A stretch of DNA of 64,000 nt from Lytechinus variegatus (GCF_018143015.1 NC_054741.1:67773754-67837753), one strand, 5' to 3'; shown: positions 23,901-38,900, counted from the stretch's first letter. Notes: generated by a model from the letters alone, not told the origin. Program-made: numbers and translations.

Positions 23901-26900
23901 TCTTCCTTGTCTTGTCTAGTAAACCTGTGTGTCCCTGTTCTTTGTAACGTTCTCTATTTTTGTCCTTGTCCAGTTCTGTAACCTTCCCCGAGATCAGCTC
24001 TATTTTTTCTGTAACTATTTTCAGCTATCAATGATCACACATTAATTATTTGTTAAGGGCATATCCACAACAAGCTCTTGCTTTACTTTAGGTCCATCCA
24101 ATTTGAATCTGCATTTATATTATTATGCATACTATTTCAGAATGAGTTAAAAATGATTTTTGTATTTTGATTGATTTGTGAAAAATTAAATTAAAGATGA
24201 AATGAAATGAAATTAAGCTACTTAACACAATGCATCTTATCTCACATGCTTTATTGTCATTGAAAATCAAACACAAAATATGCAACTCTTTGTTTGATTG
24301 TCTTGGATTTTTCTTGCCCAGAGAAATTGTTTGCAATCAATAGCAAGGTCACTTCATGTACAGCATCTAATGATACCATCTGAGAAACAGGTATATACTT
24401 ATTTTGATTTTTTTTTTACTAGTCCTTCATATAGTTCATACATGTAGATTGATAATTGAATATGTTTCCCCATTGACAGACAGACAATTTGTATTCATAT
24501 TGAACATATTCATATAGAACTTTGGACATATTCATATTGACTTTTCAGCTATAAATGGAGGCAGATGCTTTTATTTTAAGAAGGCAGTATGACAAGGCAT
24601 TACCGGTAAGTTGGAAAATGAAACTCTTAATACGGTTTTCAGCTAGAAAGATGAATTTAATTAACATCACAACATGATCTTGTAATATTTCACTCCCCTC
24701 AGTAGTGAAGAATTCTAGCCTGATCATGATGACAGATTTCAAGAGATTCTTGCCGACATACACAATACATGTACATGTATATTACTATCCTGATATGCAA
24801 CATGAAGGTGAAACTCAGTTTCACTCATGTCATGTGCAATGAGCAGATTTTACGCTCAATGAACCATGCAACTTTGCACTCCCATCCTATTTTAATATTA
24901 AAGATTTATCATTCCCTGATTCATTATCACGTGGTCTAGACTATGCCCACTCTTTCTACTTCCATTTCGTTCTCACTCCCAAAGACGTATTCTAGCTCAT
25001 CTACAATACAACCAGTTCATCTATAAATCCATTGATCTTTTCTGTGCACTATATACCACAGTATTTAACATTTTGTTGAATTTAGGCTGTACCATTTCAA
25101 ATGTGGTTTCAAACCACATCAACTGAATTTAAATAGAGTGTGAAAAAGAAAATAAACAGAGTGGAAATTAGACTACATTAATATAAATGACAGGTCAAGC
25201 TTTCATGAAGTGATGGTTGGACCAAATGGCAATTTAGCCAATTGCGGTAGACAAAAATGGTTTTAGCAATAATTAGACGATTTGAATTTTAGACAATCTG
25301 TTAGTAGACCAAGTGAATACAACCAAGGAAGATACATTAAAATTAAGATAGAAGGAAGAATAAAGGAACAAACCTTCTTCTGAGTAGACTGCTCTCCATC
25401 TCAATATCTCTCATTAATTCGGTCTCAGTTATAGTCAGCAGTAGGTCTCCATCTACTTTGTGGTTTTCAAATCCAAAACCGAAATTGGCAAAACCTACAA
25501 TATCAAAAGGTAATAAAAGGAGAATGCATGTATATCACAGGCAGATCCGGGACTTGTCAGGGGGTACTTTTTAACATCCTCAAAAATGACCCCCCCAAAA
25601 AAAAACACAAAAAAAAACTAATAATACTAATAAAAATAAAAATAGTAATAATCATAAAATAAAATAAAAAATGGGGAGAGGCAAATAAAATTGAAGTAAA
25701 AAGAAAAGTTGAATTAATATTTGGATCTGTGTCTGCATATTAAGTCAATTATATGGACACTGCATCATATACCTAGACTTTTTTTTTTTACATATTTATT
25801 TCTTCCTCATATCACATGTAAAAATAAATATAACATGACATCATTAAAACATAATTGTTTCAAGTTTACGCATAAAGCTTTTAACATGGTAGGAAAATAT
25901 TAATTTCAAATGTAAACTTAGAATCAATCTGCTCACATTTGTGAGTTTGTGAACCAGGGTACTACAGTACTAAAATAACTACATGTACATGTAGCCCCTA
26001 TCATCATGAAATGATTGCAAACTTGCAATTGTATAAGATTTCAGAGGCATGGGCATGAATGTTTTCCATAATACATTTCGCAGCTTCTGCTCCGAGCATG
26101 GAGCTATTACTAGCTCCGTGCTCCGAGTTTTAAGGTGATTCAGAGAAAATGAGAATATTTTGTAAATGACAAACAGGGGATTTGCACAGAGATTCTGTGT
26201 ATCACACTCAATGACCAAAATTCCAACTGACAAACATGTTTGAGAATTTTAAATTTAACCATATCAATACCATATCAATTTGTATTCCTGAATTTTATTG
26301 GCAAGATTATATTCAAAATCTTTATCTTGAAGTGCTTTAACATACACACATGCAGTCTACATGCAGGCCAACATAATCATGTGCCAATTTGTTTAATAAA
26401 TTACTAATAAAAACAAATAGCCTGCATAATGTAGACATTCTGTTATTGAACAAATCTTACTCCAGTGTACATCATGTATGTATATCATAATTCCGCTGTA
26501 TGCCGTGAGCATGCTTCATGTTGGCAGTGCTTTCAAACATGCCTTATTTCAGGTCAAGAAGATTAATTATTCCATGTGTAGCTTGCCATATCTCATAGAC
26601 TAATTACAAATCACCTGGTTTCAAGTCTCTCTCTCTCTCTCTCTAAAAAAACACCTTTGCTTGCTACAAAATGTACTGTACATGTACTCAAGTAAGGCTT
26701 CAAGTTGACAGCGAATGAGGTCTTAAACTTGACATACATGTAAAATATCATGACTATGACATTGACATGTACATCTTCACTGCATTGAAAAACGACACCT
26801 TTCAACCTATCATCTGTTTACCCCATTGGCCATTTGAACTTCAGAGAATGCTGAGGCAATGGGTTGCTCATTCAGCAAGAAATACCTTGGAAGTATTGCA

Positions 26901-29900
26901 TGAAGACAAACCTTTGTATCCACTGTACATTATTTTTGTATTAAAATAAAAGCATGTTTTTTTTTACTTTATAGTTCTAAACCTAAATTGTAATACTATA
27001 GTCAGATGTAATCTTAAAACAATGTAAATGAATGGAAGACCTGCGAAAACCAACTGACTAGGCACATCCATCCCTTGAGTAATGATTACAATTAATGAAA
27101 ATCACTCTACATATGGGCCTATAGATAAGTATTTATCTAAGCTATATGTATTGTAACATGATCTTAATATTTTTAAATTAAATTTAATCTAATTTTTATT
27201 ATAATATTTAAAATTATATTTGATGGGGGGATTAATGCTCAATCTATTCTTACATCAATTAAACAAAATAGTTTGACTGAAATTCTCAAACTAGCCTATT
27301 TGAAAAAAAAACCAAAAAACATACAACCCAAACTTATCCACAAGCACAAAGAAATCAATGATCATATTTAAATTTTCCATATTTACTCTTCCAGTACAAT
27401 TATGTTCAAACAATTTCCATCAAAAACAAGCACAAATGCACTTGCAAATTCAATAAAGTTCATTAAAAGTAGGATCTATTGATATTTGAAAGAGATGGTT
27501 TTATACACCAATCATTTGCTATGGCTGGTTTGAGTAAAGCTGAATACCAGTACTTAGGGTTGCAAAATTCCCGGGAATTTTCGTGGTGGAAACTTTCCAT
27601 GGGAATAAACAGGAATTTATTGGGAATTTTGGGAATTTTCGGGAATTTTCAAGAAGTGTTGGGAATTTTCAAAAAGTGGCAATTTTCTGATATTTATATA
27701 CAGGAATTGAAAGGATTGCCCTGGCAGTTGATGTTCGATTGTGCTTTGTCATCAAGTTTCAAGCAAAATATAATGCTAGGGCAGTCAGACAAGGCTGAAT
27801 TTCAATGAATTTCGTGTAAAAGTTGATTTACTGTATTACTGGTATGTGCAATGGCAGTACATGCACACTGCCTCTTGGATATTCTCATCTTTTTGCAGAT
27901 GAGAATCATTATTAATAATGATATGACATTATTGTTGTTATTAGGATTATATTATTATTATATTATTTATTTCTCATTTATTTCTGCATAGCAGAAGTGA
28001 GAACTTGGTGCTCTTTGCAGCGTTAATTTGATGAGTATACAGTTTTCTGGTTCAAGCTTAAAGTTAACTTCAGTTCAATTAACCCTCTTAGAAATAAACA
28101 TTGTATTTTTAAAATACTAGATCAAATTAAATGAAACTGATATGAGATTGTCATTTAATGTCACAAAAGATATGAAATTGATAACAAGTTTCTCAATCTT
28201 AATCAAGGATTCAAGGTCATTTGAGGTCAACAAACTTTAATAGTGCATTTTTCTCCCTTTGCGAAAAATTATTCATCATGACTGTTTTCAAAGTCACCCA
28301 TTATACATGTAATATTGTTATTTCTTGCCCCCCCCATGTTTTCGGGGGTTGAGGGGGGCATTTCAGAAATAAATTAGTAATATAACATTTTTTGTTCCTG
28401 GACCTGATTTTTCCATTTTTAGACTCAAGCCAGTGCCATAGCTGCTGGTGGGATTAGTCTGCTGTGCAAACCTACATGTAGTCTGCAGGCACAGACCCTG
28501 ATTGAAACTTTGAACAAAAAGTTGGTCTCCATGCAAAGACTAGCATAATCTTGCTGTTTCCTGAGCGAGAGGACCTTCAGTACACAAGGCATGATTAGGC
28601 TGCACATTCAGACCCTTAACTCGAGTGAAGGCTTTGCACAGCAGACAAGGGCAAACCCTTTACTCAAGGAAAGTGGTCTGAATAAGCAGCCTAAGGTTTC
28701 TGCCAATGACTTGTGTACAGAAGGTCCTTTTGTTCAACAGAAAGTTGTATGTGCGCTAGTCTTGTGTGAAGTCTCACTTGTGGATCAAAGTTTCAATAAG
28801 GATCTGTGCATGCAGACTACATGTAGGGTGCAATGTTCTCTTAATAACATGCTATTATATAATGGCAGGTTCTCACATAAAAAACAATGACACATTTAAA
28901 GACAAAGTGTATTACAAATGCAAAGTATTATTTTTTCATGTTGAATTGAAAAGGTTCATTTTGTACATAATGCTCCATCAAGTTACTACATGTACATGTA
29001 CTATAATGTATTTATGTACAGTATGATGAATATCTTATACCCTAGGCAATTTAAAGAATGAAGAATAGTATAAATACAAATGGAAAAATGATATTTTAGG
29101 ATATCAATTTATAATTTTGTATTTAAAAACAGAATTTATCACTTTTTGTGAAAAAATGAAAATTCCCGAAAATTCCCGGCAGCTGAAAATTCCCGAAACT
29201 TTCCATGGAAATTATCCAAAATTTCCGGAAAGTTTCCAGCCCTTTGCAACCCTACCAGTACTACAGTTGCTATTAAGAAATAACTCTGCGAGTGATTGTT
29301 TGGGACTATATCTGACTATATCCATCGTGATAATAATCTGAACAGGTGATTGATCTAAAAATGACACGAAATTGGCAAAAATGCCATGAATCCCATCATC
29401 TGACGTCACATCCTGGGAATAGAATCCCGAGCCATGTCAGATGTAAATAGTTCAAAACAAAATTTTTGGCTATGGGCGGGGCTTATAAACCAAATGCATA
29501 CTGTGCACGTACAATGCGCGTATGTGATCAAGGGGATCAATTTTATCACAAAAGCTAATTCATGAATTAATGAAGTCTCTCTTAAAGATTGTTATTCATT
29601 CAATTAGATCTACATTCCTATCTGATAGCATATTGACAGATATGCCTTCGATCAGAGATTTGGTGAAACTACAATCCCCTCTGTGACGCAAATGTGACAA
29701 TTTTTTAATCGGGGCTGTGCCCCTCAGGAAAAGAATCGCATTCTGGCATCACTTCAAGAACCATAGCTCCAACCACCTCCACTTTGTCTGAAGGAGCTTT
29801 TATCTTAACAATCCATGCAAGAGAATACTATTGTACATGTAGGCAATTAAAGTGACAAGGAAATGCAGCCAAAATGTGATAACTTACAACCAACTTCCGC

Positions 29901-32900
29901 AATAAGCCAGTTTGTAGTTCCTTTCTGCGCACGATCAGAGGAATTTCATTTGTACTAAAGTGACATGGTGGTTTAAAATCTAATGAGATAAGCACCAACT
30001 TTGATGTCTTGATTATTAATATGTTTTTTTGAATTGTGGTTTTCATTTACATGTACATCCACAAAAAACAACAATGTGTCCATGAACGACTGGTATATTT
30101 CACAGTTTGCCAAGTACATTGTGCAACATGCTATGATATGCATTCAAAGTAAGAATGCAACAAATACCGTCATAAAGTGTTCATTGGTGTGCTATTCTAG
30201 TCACCAGGTCTATTCAATTTCTTCATCCTGCTATGTAAGGCAAGCTTACCTAATATCTTGCTTTGAAATCTGCCTATCATAATGAAAGAAATGAAAGGTC
30301 ATTTGACCAAAATTGTCCATGAAGTAACTACGAACTGGTCTTTTGGATAAGTTCTATTTCCTTTCAAAATGGTATGAGAAATCTCTATTAGAAATCAATA
30401 GAGGGAGAAATTGATATGTAGGCCTAAAGTTATGAACAGAATTATATTCTTAGTTTTCTTACCCCTGGTAAAACTGCATTTGAGCATTTCCACAGGTTGG
30501 GACAAATCTGTAACGTGAGTAACCGACACATTCCAAAGATTTGCCAGGAGCATAATAGAATTTCCCAAGTTTTGTTTTTATACAAAGGATAGTCAGACTG
30601 TGTACTTTGTTGTGATACGGAGATGTTTAGTTCCTATCAATAATAATGGAGTTACAGCTCCAAGTATGAGTCAAGGTGTCTCCAAATGTAACGTGAGTAA
30701 CCGTGGAATAGCCCATTTGAGGATTTTTTTCATGAAAGGTGAATTGAAGATACTTGCACAGTATCAGCTGAATTAACGTAATCTCTTCTGTCATCTATTA
30801 CTTTTTTTCTAGTAACACACTTATGGTAACTTATCTGATTTTGGAGATCATCAACACTGACCTCAAAATTATTCATAAAATTTTGTTTTATATCGGGGTT
30901 CATTGATCAGTAAAATGTAGGGCTTGTGGAAAAGGCTTATAGTTATATACATGTACATCGTTTTCATGGTCCATTTTCTTGATTAGGTTTGAGCACGGTT
31001 TAAACAAGTGAGCTTTTAATTTATACATTGTACAATGTACATTGAAAATTGAACAGATGAACATCTTGATCTCTTTGAAATCCTTCTCAGAGATATTAAT
31101 GCATTATCAGTAGCATGAGGAGCCAAAATATTTGATGGGGCCAATTACAGCATATGGGACAAAATTTAAAAAATATGCAAGCAAGCCTAAAATTTGATTT
31201 ATTTCAATGCGGAAACTTAATTTGTAAAAAGATTTTCAAGTAATACTCAGGAATTTAACCCTTTTCTGGCCCTTTTCTTATTAGTTTTTCTCCCTCTTTT
31301 CTTTGTCATGAAGCTTGAGGGTCCATGGTACTTCCAAGTTCCCCCACCCCACCCCCCCATCAGTAGTGTTCAACATAATTTAATTCATTTATTTTCCTAT
31401 TTATATTAACAACAATAGTTCAATTGTATAACATTCTCATCAATTTGTAGAATAAAATATCAGTGTAACTTCTGTTGATCAGATATACTGAAAACTCTTG
31501 TTATGTAGCCTTGTTCAGGACATACATGTACATGTACCATGTACACACAAAAAAGGCAAATGATAATCTGGACTCTTCTTTCAATAATTAGATAAAAATA
31601 AACCATCCTTGATGGGAGATGACGTATACTGCCCAAATTAAATCACACCACCCAATGTAGTATCAAAGGTGTTACTACCATGCTAACAATAAAGGGCAAT
31701 ATATATCCGTACATTCAAAAGTTGAACAAAAAACTACATGCACATTGTATTTATGCAATTTGTGTACCTCCATGGATCAAATACCAAGACTGATTGTTTG
31801 TGCCTCATGTACATGTACACACTATAACCATGGATGCTATAACAAGTGATACCACATTCTTCACTGTGCAGACATGATGATGAAACAACCTGTACAATGT
31901 ACATGTATCCCAGAAAAAAGGGAAACCAAGGTTCTCAATTATTCATTCTGGACAACATACTCAGGCAAATGATTCTGGACAGGATATCTTACTTTTGTCA
32001 TCACATAAGGTTCAATTTTCTCCTTCATTTTGATACCATACAGTTGTGCATCGATGACTGGGAATTATTCAAATTTTCAATGTCAAATCAAACATGGTCA
32101 AGATTTATTTTGGATACAATTCTTGTTTGAGATAAGGATGTGTCATTAGCATTTATTTCATGTTCTTTGTTTTGTTTTGTTTACGTATTAAAAACGGATA
32201 AAATGCAAATTATTCAAACATGATTTTTTGTGTGTGTGCAAATCATTTCTATCAAGCTACCAAGTTTTATTGTCCACAATGACACAATCAATGATTAATT
32301 TTGTCTAATATTAAAGAGAGATTTCACCCATTTCTAAACTTTCAAATTTGGAACCAGAATTTACTTGATGATTGGGACATCTTTCCAGGCTTCCCCCCCC
32401 CCCCCCCCCCGGCATCTATCCATCAAAATCGTTTCCTATTTATTCTGGGACACATATATTGTATAGTTTGATAAATATATCAACATTAAAGAATGTTTTT
32501 TTTCTACAATATTTTCTGACCGTCACCTACCTATGCTTTTGACCCACATCTGAACTTCCTTCACACTCCAGCATGATATATTGAAGGATAATTTGGACGG
32601 GATTTCTTCACCAATAGTGCGAAGGGCCTGGATGGCTAGCTTGGAAGCAATCTCATTGTTACTGCTTGCTACCTGACGTAATGATGCTATCACATTGATA
32701 TCTTGGAATACCTGTGACAAATTACATGGGCAAATAGAAGTAAATCACAGTTCAATTTTTTTCTTGGAAAGTTGCATGGATATTAAGTGGAAATTATTGT
32801 CCATTGAGGTTTTCGGCCTTGGAAAATTATCTATTCCGAATTAGATGGCTATATATATTTCAAAGACCTTTTTAAATTACATGTAAATGTATGTATGGCT

Positions 32901-35900
32901 TATTATGACATCCTTTCTTTTTAAAGATATGAAATCCATTTTTTAAACTCCTGTGAAAAAAGAAAAATGGAACAATGCATGATTGGTGTGAGATTACATG
33001 TACACTGTACCTCAATTTTCATAAAAATATATAGCACCTTTTGGACGCATTTAATTGTTCAAAATTTTAAAATAAAAACTGCATGTAAGCTTGATATTCT
33101 TTTAAGAGTCATACAACAGCAGAATTATGCATTTCATACTTTAAAAAATATACATGTGATGCTAGTGGCTTTCGCCTACTGGTTTCAGCAGGCTTTTTCA
33201 ACATTTTGCCTACAATATCAGAGCAATTGTTTATGCATTAAGTAAAAAAGATGATTTTTTTTCGCATCTGACGGAAAACACCTTGGACATGAAGACCAAA
33301 ACCAAAAGTAATTTCCAATTCATTTCTAGACTATACAGAGTGAGTCAGAAAATATGTTCCATCAAGTTGTCTTGCCTGCAAGTATGAACATTTAATAATT
33401 GATTTATTGATATATTGCCCGGACAGAGAATATCCTCCCTACATAATTTAGTATCATTTTCATAGGATCTTTGCAGGCATGACTGACTACGAGACATTCT
33501 CTTAAAGGCAGAAAGATTTCATGTTGCTAGTGAAGATGAAACAAAGTGTGGAAAAAGAGTGACGCTAAGGCGAGCACACAATACGCCCGTCTGTAACGCG
33601 GAAAATGAAGTTATTGGTCAAGCAAGAAAAGTGGAAGGTGGCGACTTCACCTTTGACCTTCCGACCTCATAATCAATAGAATTGCTGGTATCATACACAC
33701 CAAATTATATGAGGCTAGGTTACGTTTAAATAAAGTTATCGCATTTACAAGGACTACAGAAGGACAAGGTGAAAAAATGTCACTGTGACCTTGACCTTTA
33801 ACCTTTTGACCTCAAAATCAATAAGCTTCCTGGGATCCATGCTAGTATCATACACACTGAATTCTATGAGCCTTGAATAAGTTCAACTGAAGATATCACG
33901 ATTACAAGGACTTCAGAAGGGTATGATGAAAACGTGTCAGTGTGACCTTGACCTTTGACCTCAAAATTGATAGGCTTCCCGGGATCCATGCTAGTATCAT
34001 AGTATCATACACATCAAATAATATGAGCCTAGGTTAACTTAAACTGAAGTTTTCGCATTTTAATACAGGGACTTCATACCTCTTTCATAAACCCAATTAA
34101 AATGAATTAGGCGGCTAATAGCAGCATAATTTGGTCGTAAAATTGGAGGAGGACAAGTGTTATCCGCATTACTCTGATGCTGCTATTATCCGCATAATAG
34201 CGGCATCGGGATAAGATTTTGAGTTTATGAACGCATTTCCAAATAATGCGGATAATTGCCATGGTGCGGTCACAAGGTCACCCTTTTCCAACACAACCGC
34301 ATCGGAGGGGGTGTGTCCAGTTGTCATGGCGATTATCCGCCTTTTTCAGGACGGGCGCTCGTAAAAATAATGCGGCTTATTTTCGGAGTTTATGAACGCA
34401 AGTTTTATTGAATTATCCGCATTTTACTCTTAGGCGGCTAATTGGAGGATAGGTTTATGAAAAGGGTATTAGAAGGGTAAGATGAAAAATGTCAGTGTGA
34501 CCTAGACCTTTGAATTTTTTACTTCAAAATCAATAGGCTTCCTGGAATACATGCTAGTTACATACACTCCAAATTATATGAGCCTAGATTGAGTAAAACT
34601 GAAGTTATCGCGTTTACAAGGACTGCAGAAGGGTAAGATGAAAACATGTCTCTGTGACTGGGATCCATGCTAGTATCATACACACCAAATCATATGAGCC
34701 TCAGTTAAACTGAAGTTATCGCGTTTACAAGGACTGCAGAAGGGAAGATGAAAAAATGTCACTGTGACCTTGACCTTTAACCTTTTGACCTCAAAATCAA
34801 TAAGCTTCCTGGGATCCATGCTAGTATCATACACACTGAATTCTATGAGCCTTGAATAAGTTCAACTGAAGATATCACGATTACAAGGACTTCAGAAGGG
34901 TATGATGAAAACGTGTCAGTGTGACCTTGACCTTTGACCTCAAAATTGATAGGCTTCCTGGGATCCATGCTAGTATCATACACACCAAATAATATGAGCC
35001 TAGGTTAACTTAAACTGAAGTTTTCGCATTTTAATACAGGGACTTCATACCTCTTTCATAAACCCAATTAAAATGAATTAGGCGGCTAATAGCAGCATAA
35101 TTTGGTCGTAAAATTGGAGGAGGACAAGTGTTATCCGCATTACTCTGATGCTGCTATTATCCGCATAATAGCGGCATCGGGATAAGATTTTGAGTTTATG
35201 AACGCATTTCCAAATAATGCGGATAATTGCCATGGTGCGGTCACAAGGTCACCCTTTTCCAACACAACCGCATCGGAGGGGGCGTGTCCAGTTGTCATGG
35301 CGATTATCCGCCTTTTTCAGGACGGGCGCTCGTAAAAATAATGCGGCTTATTTTCGGAGTTTATGAACGCAAGTTTTATTGAATTATCCGCATTTTACTC
35401 TTAGGCGGCTAATTGGAGGATAGGTTTATGAAAAGGGTATTAGAAGGGTAAGATGAAAAATGTCAGTGTGACCTAGACCTTTGAATTTTTTACTTCAAAA
35501 TCAATAGGCTTCCTGGAATACATGCTAGTTACATACACTCCAAATTATATGAGCCTAGATTGAGTAAAACTGAAGTTATCGCGTTTACAAGGACTGCAGA
35601 AGGGTAAGATGAAAACATGTCTCTGTGACTGGGATCCATGCTAGTATCATACACACCAAATCATATGAGCCTCAGTTAAACTGAAGTTATCGCGTTTACA
35701 AGGACTGCAGAAGGGAAGATGAAAATATGTCACTGTGACCTTGACCTTTGCCCTTTTGACCTCAAAATCAATAGGCTTTCTGGGATCTATGCTAGTATCA
35801 TACACACTGAATTCTGTGAGTCTTGAATAAGTTCAACTGAAGATATCACGATTACAAGGACTTCAGAAGGGTATGATGAAAACGTGTCAGTGTGACCTTG

Positions 35901-38900
35901 ACCTTTGACCTCAAAATTGATAGGCTTCCTGGGATCCATGCTAGTATCATACACACCAAATAATATGAGCCTAGGTTAAGTTAAACTGAAGTTTTCGCGT
36001 TTTAATACAGGGACTTCAGAAGGGTAAGATGAAAAAATGTCAGTATGACCTTGACCTTTGAATTTTTTACTTCAAAATCAATAGGCTTCCTGGGATACAT
36101 GCTTGTTACATACACTCCAAATTATATGAGCCTAGATTGAGTAAAACTGAAGTTATCGCGTTTACAAGGACTGCAGAAGGGTAAGATGAAAACATGTCAC
36201 TGTGACTGGGATCCATGCTATTATCATACACACCAAATCATATGAGCCTCAGTTAAACTGAAGTTATCGCGTTTACAAGGACTGCAGAAGGGAAGATGAA
36301 AATATGTCACTGAGACCTTGACCTTTGCCCTTTTGACCTCAAAATCAATAGGCTTTCTGGGATCTATGCTAGTATCATACACACCAAATTGTATGAGCCT
36401 AGGTTAAGTCAAACTAAAGTTATCGCATTTAAAAAGAAAAGAACTTTAACGGATTGACAGACAGACGGACGGACACCGAGCGTGATACCATAATACGTCC
36501 CGTCTAGGACGGGCGTATAAAAAGTAATTGATTGCACACAGAAAGACACCTACCCATCATTCCATCCTATCCAATCCACTCACATAAAACACACCCACAC
36601 ATGACAAATTACCTCTCTCTCACAAATCCATCCACCCATACAGCGCTTCCTAAAAACTTCATAAACACTTCATAAAGCAGTGATTACATTTCGTCATTTC
36701 CCGCTTTCTCATTGGTTTTGTTGATCAGCAATGGCCAGCTGCCCCATTGTTTAATTTCAAAATGGCATGCCTGATATGGAAGCAGTTACTTAAGTTGAGC
36801 CCTTCGCAAGTGGTGGATGTGAGAGTGTGTGGGAAAGGTGATGTGCTGTGCATTTGTGAGGGTGTAAACTGTAAACATGTGTGTGTTTCATTTGTAAGGA
36901 TGGGTAGGTGTCTCTCTGTCTAGACACAAATTTTTACTTCATTTCATTCTTCATCCAGCAACTCAGCATAACTCAGATTTTACGACCTTCTTGAGATTGT
37001 CTCATACATGCAGTCAGTCAATTTTTGTACACGTTGTTTCATTCTTCACCCATCAACTTGGCACAACTGAGATTTTACTACCTTCTAGAGATTGTCTCAT
37101 ACATGTAGTCAGTCAATTTTTGTACACTTTGTTTCATTCTTCTTCCAGCAACTTGGCGCAACTGAGATTTTAGACCTTCTAGAGATTGTCTCATTTTGTA
37201 GTCAGTCAATTTTTGTACTTTGTTTCATTCTTCATCCAGCAACTTGGTGCAACTGAGATTTTAGACCTTCTAGAGATTGTCTCATTTTGTAGTCAGTCAA
37301 TTTTTGTACACTTTGTTTCATTCTTCATCCAGCAACTTGGCGCAACTGAGATTTTAGACCTTCTAGAGAATGTCTCATTATGTAGTCAGTCAATTTTTGT
37401 ACACTATGTTTCATTCTTCATCCAGCAACTTGGCGCAACTGAGATTTTACAACCGTCTTCAGATTGTCTCATACATGCATTCAGTCAATTTTTGTACACT
37501 TTGTTTCATTCTTCATCCAGCAACTTGGCGCAACTGAGATTTTACGACCTTCTAGAGATTGTCTCATTTTGTAGTCAGTCAATTTTTGTACTTTGTTTCA
37601 TTCTTCATCCAGCAACTTGGCGCAACTGAGATTTTACGAACCTTCTAGAGATTGTCTCATACATGTAGTCAGTCAATTTTTGTACACTTTGTTTCATTCT
37701 TCACCCATCAACTTGGCGCAACTGAGATTTTACTACCTTCTAGAGATTGTCTCATAGTCAGTCATTCATGCAAAGATCTGTATGAAAATGGCACTAAAAT
37801 GTGCAGGGAGAATAAGTCTATCAGGACATAGCAATAAATCAATGATACCTCAGACAAAACTTCAAATAATTGGGACATGTTTTCTAACTCATCATTTATG
37901 AGTGCCTTGAAATGGTTGTGAAGGACATAAATAAAAAAAAAGAACTTAGGTTTAGCTATTTTACATCAAAATTTTACCAGGTAGCTAATCAATATGAAAT
38001 ATCTGCATAACTTCACCTTCTAAAGAACAGAACAGAACAGAATAAAACAAGAAAAGGAAAATATCTTAGACCATATTACTTGTGTAGCTCCTTTCATTGG
38101 CTGTGTATATTTTTGTGACCTTTTTTTCAATACTGCCACTCCTGCTGTACAACAGGAATGGGAATAATGAAAAAGTAGACTTGAACCCTAGATATTGACA
38201 TTCATGTCCTGAATACAGTGTGGATGTACTATACCCCAGTATTCCAAAATGAAATGATATAGAGACCATGCCCAAGGACATGTTTTAAAGAGAGCCTTTG
38301 AGACCGAGAAGTAAAATCATACAGGGGTCTAAGCCCATGAAATCTTTATTGATCTTCTTGAGAATGTGGCTGAGGACATGTCAAAGAAAATATGAGGGTT
38401 ATTTGAGTGAGGGAAACATTTTATTAAACAAATAGTGGTTCCCTTTCCACCGAATATGCTCTACAAAGTACTTTTTATAATCAAAATTTCAAATCCTTGC
38501 ATCTAATTGGCTCAGAGCAATATCCTATATTACATTAATACATGTCTTGTCGATTACATATTAATCTTATCTAAAAATTCAAAGTGAAGCTTTCGTACTT
38601 ACCTTAGTTCTTCCTTGATCTTTCTTAATAATTGCCTCCATTGCAAAGTGGAATGCAGCGAGACACTTTGCCTCCCTCCTACTACATTCTAGAAGAGGCA
38701 TGAGCCTAGTAAGCCATCCCTCTGATCTACCCTGAGCATGGGCCTTATCACTCCTTGCAAATTCACCAGGATCATGGGTGGTCACAAATGGTTCCACAAG
38801 GTCCAGAGTTCCAGAGCTGACAACCTGTCGTTCTATGGCCTGATTGGATGCCAGGACCGCAATAGCCAGGCAGGCATAGTAACGGATGCTGTTGTCGGAG

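Larger units (their letters stand above)
25495..32530. other. SARM1: SARM1 intron 2
   Basis: A 7-kb intron between coding exons 2 and 3. It contains the hAT-like element at 27555-29254, a (CT)n microsatellite at 26624-26643, an oligo-C tract at 32393-32410 and several ACATGTACATGTA palindromes (for example 25980, 28988, 31524, 31808). The rest is AT-rich without exon-like sequence. Confidence 0.8.
33781..35730. repeat. Tandem duplication of about 971-979 bp
   Basis: The segment from CACTGTGACCTTGACCTTTA at 33781 recurs at 34760 nearly unchanged, including the nested MITE, for its full length. The offset is 979 bp before and 971 bp after an 8-bp difference near 33996. A third, shorter version without the MITE follows at about 35730-36420. 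High identity means recent duplication or an assembly artefact. Confidence 0.75.
33581..36518. mobile_element. TGACCT-rich dispersed element with ATACGCCCGTC inverted ends
   Basis: The left end ATACGCCCGTCTGTAACGCG is matched inversely by GACGGGCGTAT at 36508-36518, after a GACGGACGGACACCGAGCG block. The body consists of ~110-bp modules, each reading roughly GTGACCTTGACCTTTGACCT, CAAAATCAATAGGCTTCC, TGGGATCCATGCTAGTATCA, and GTTATCGCGTTTACAAGGAC. I recognise this style from other marine invertebrate genomes but cannot name a family. There is no coding frame. It contains a ~971-bp tandem duplication and two copies of a nested MITE. Confidence 0.65.
32712..38602. other. SARM1: SARM1 intron 1
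   Basis: A 5.9-kb intron filled mostly by the TGACCT-rich element (33581-36518), a foldback (36538-36919) and a ~93-bp minisatellite (36955-37760). The flanks at 32712-33580 and 37761-38602 are AT-rich and show nothing coding. Confidence 0.8.

Noticed and set aside
37186..37629. 147-codon plus-strand frame
   Set aside because: It lies wholly in the ~93-bp minisatellite; the peptide repeats with the DNA unit.
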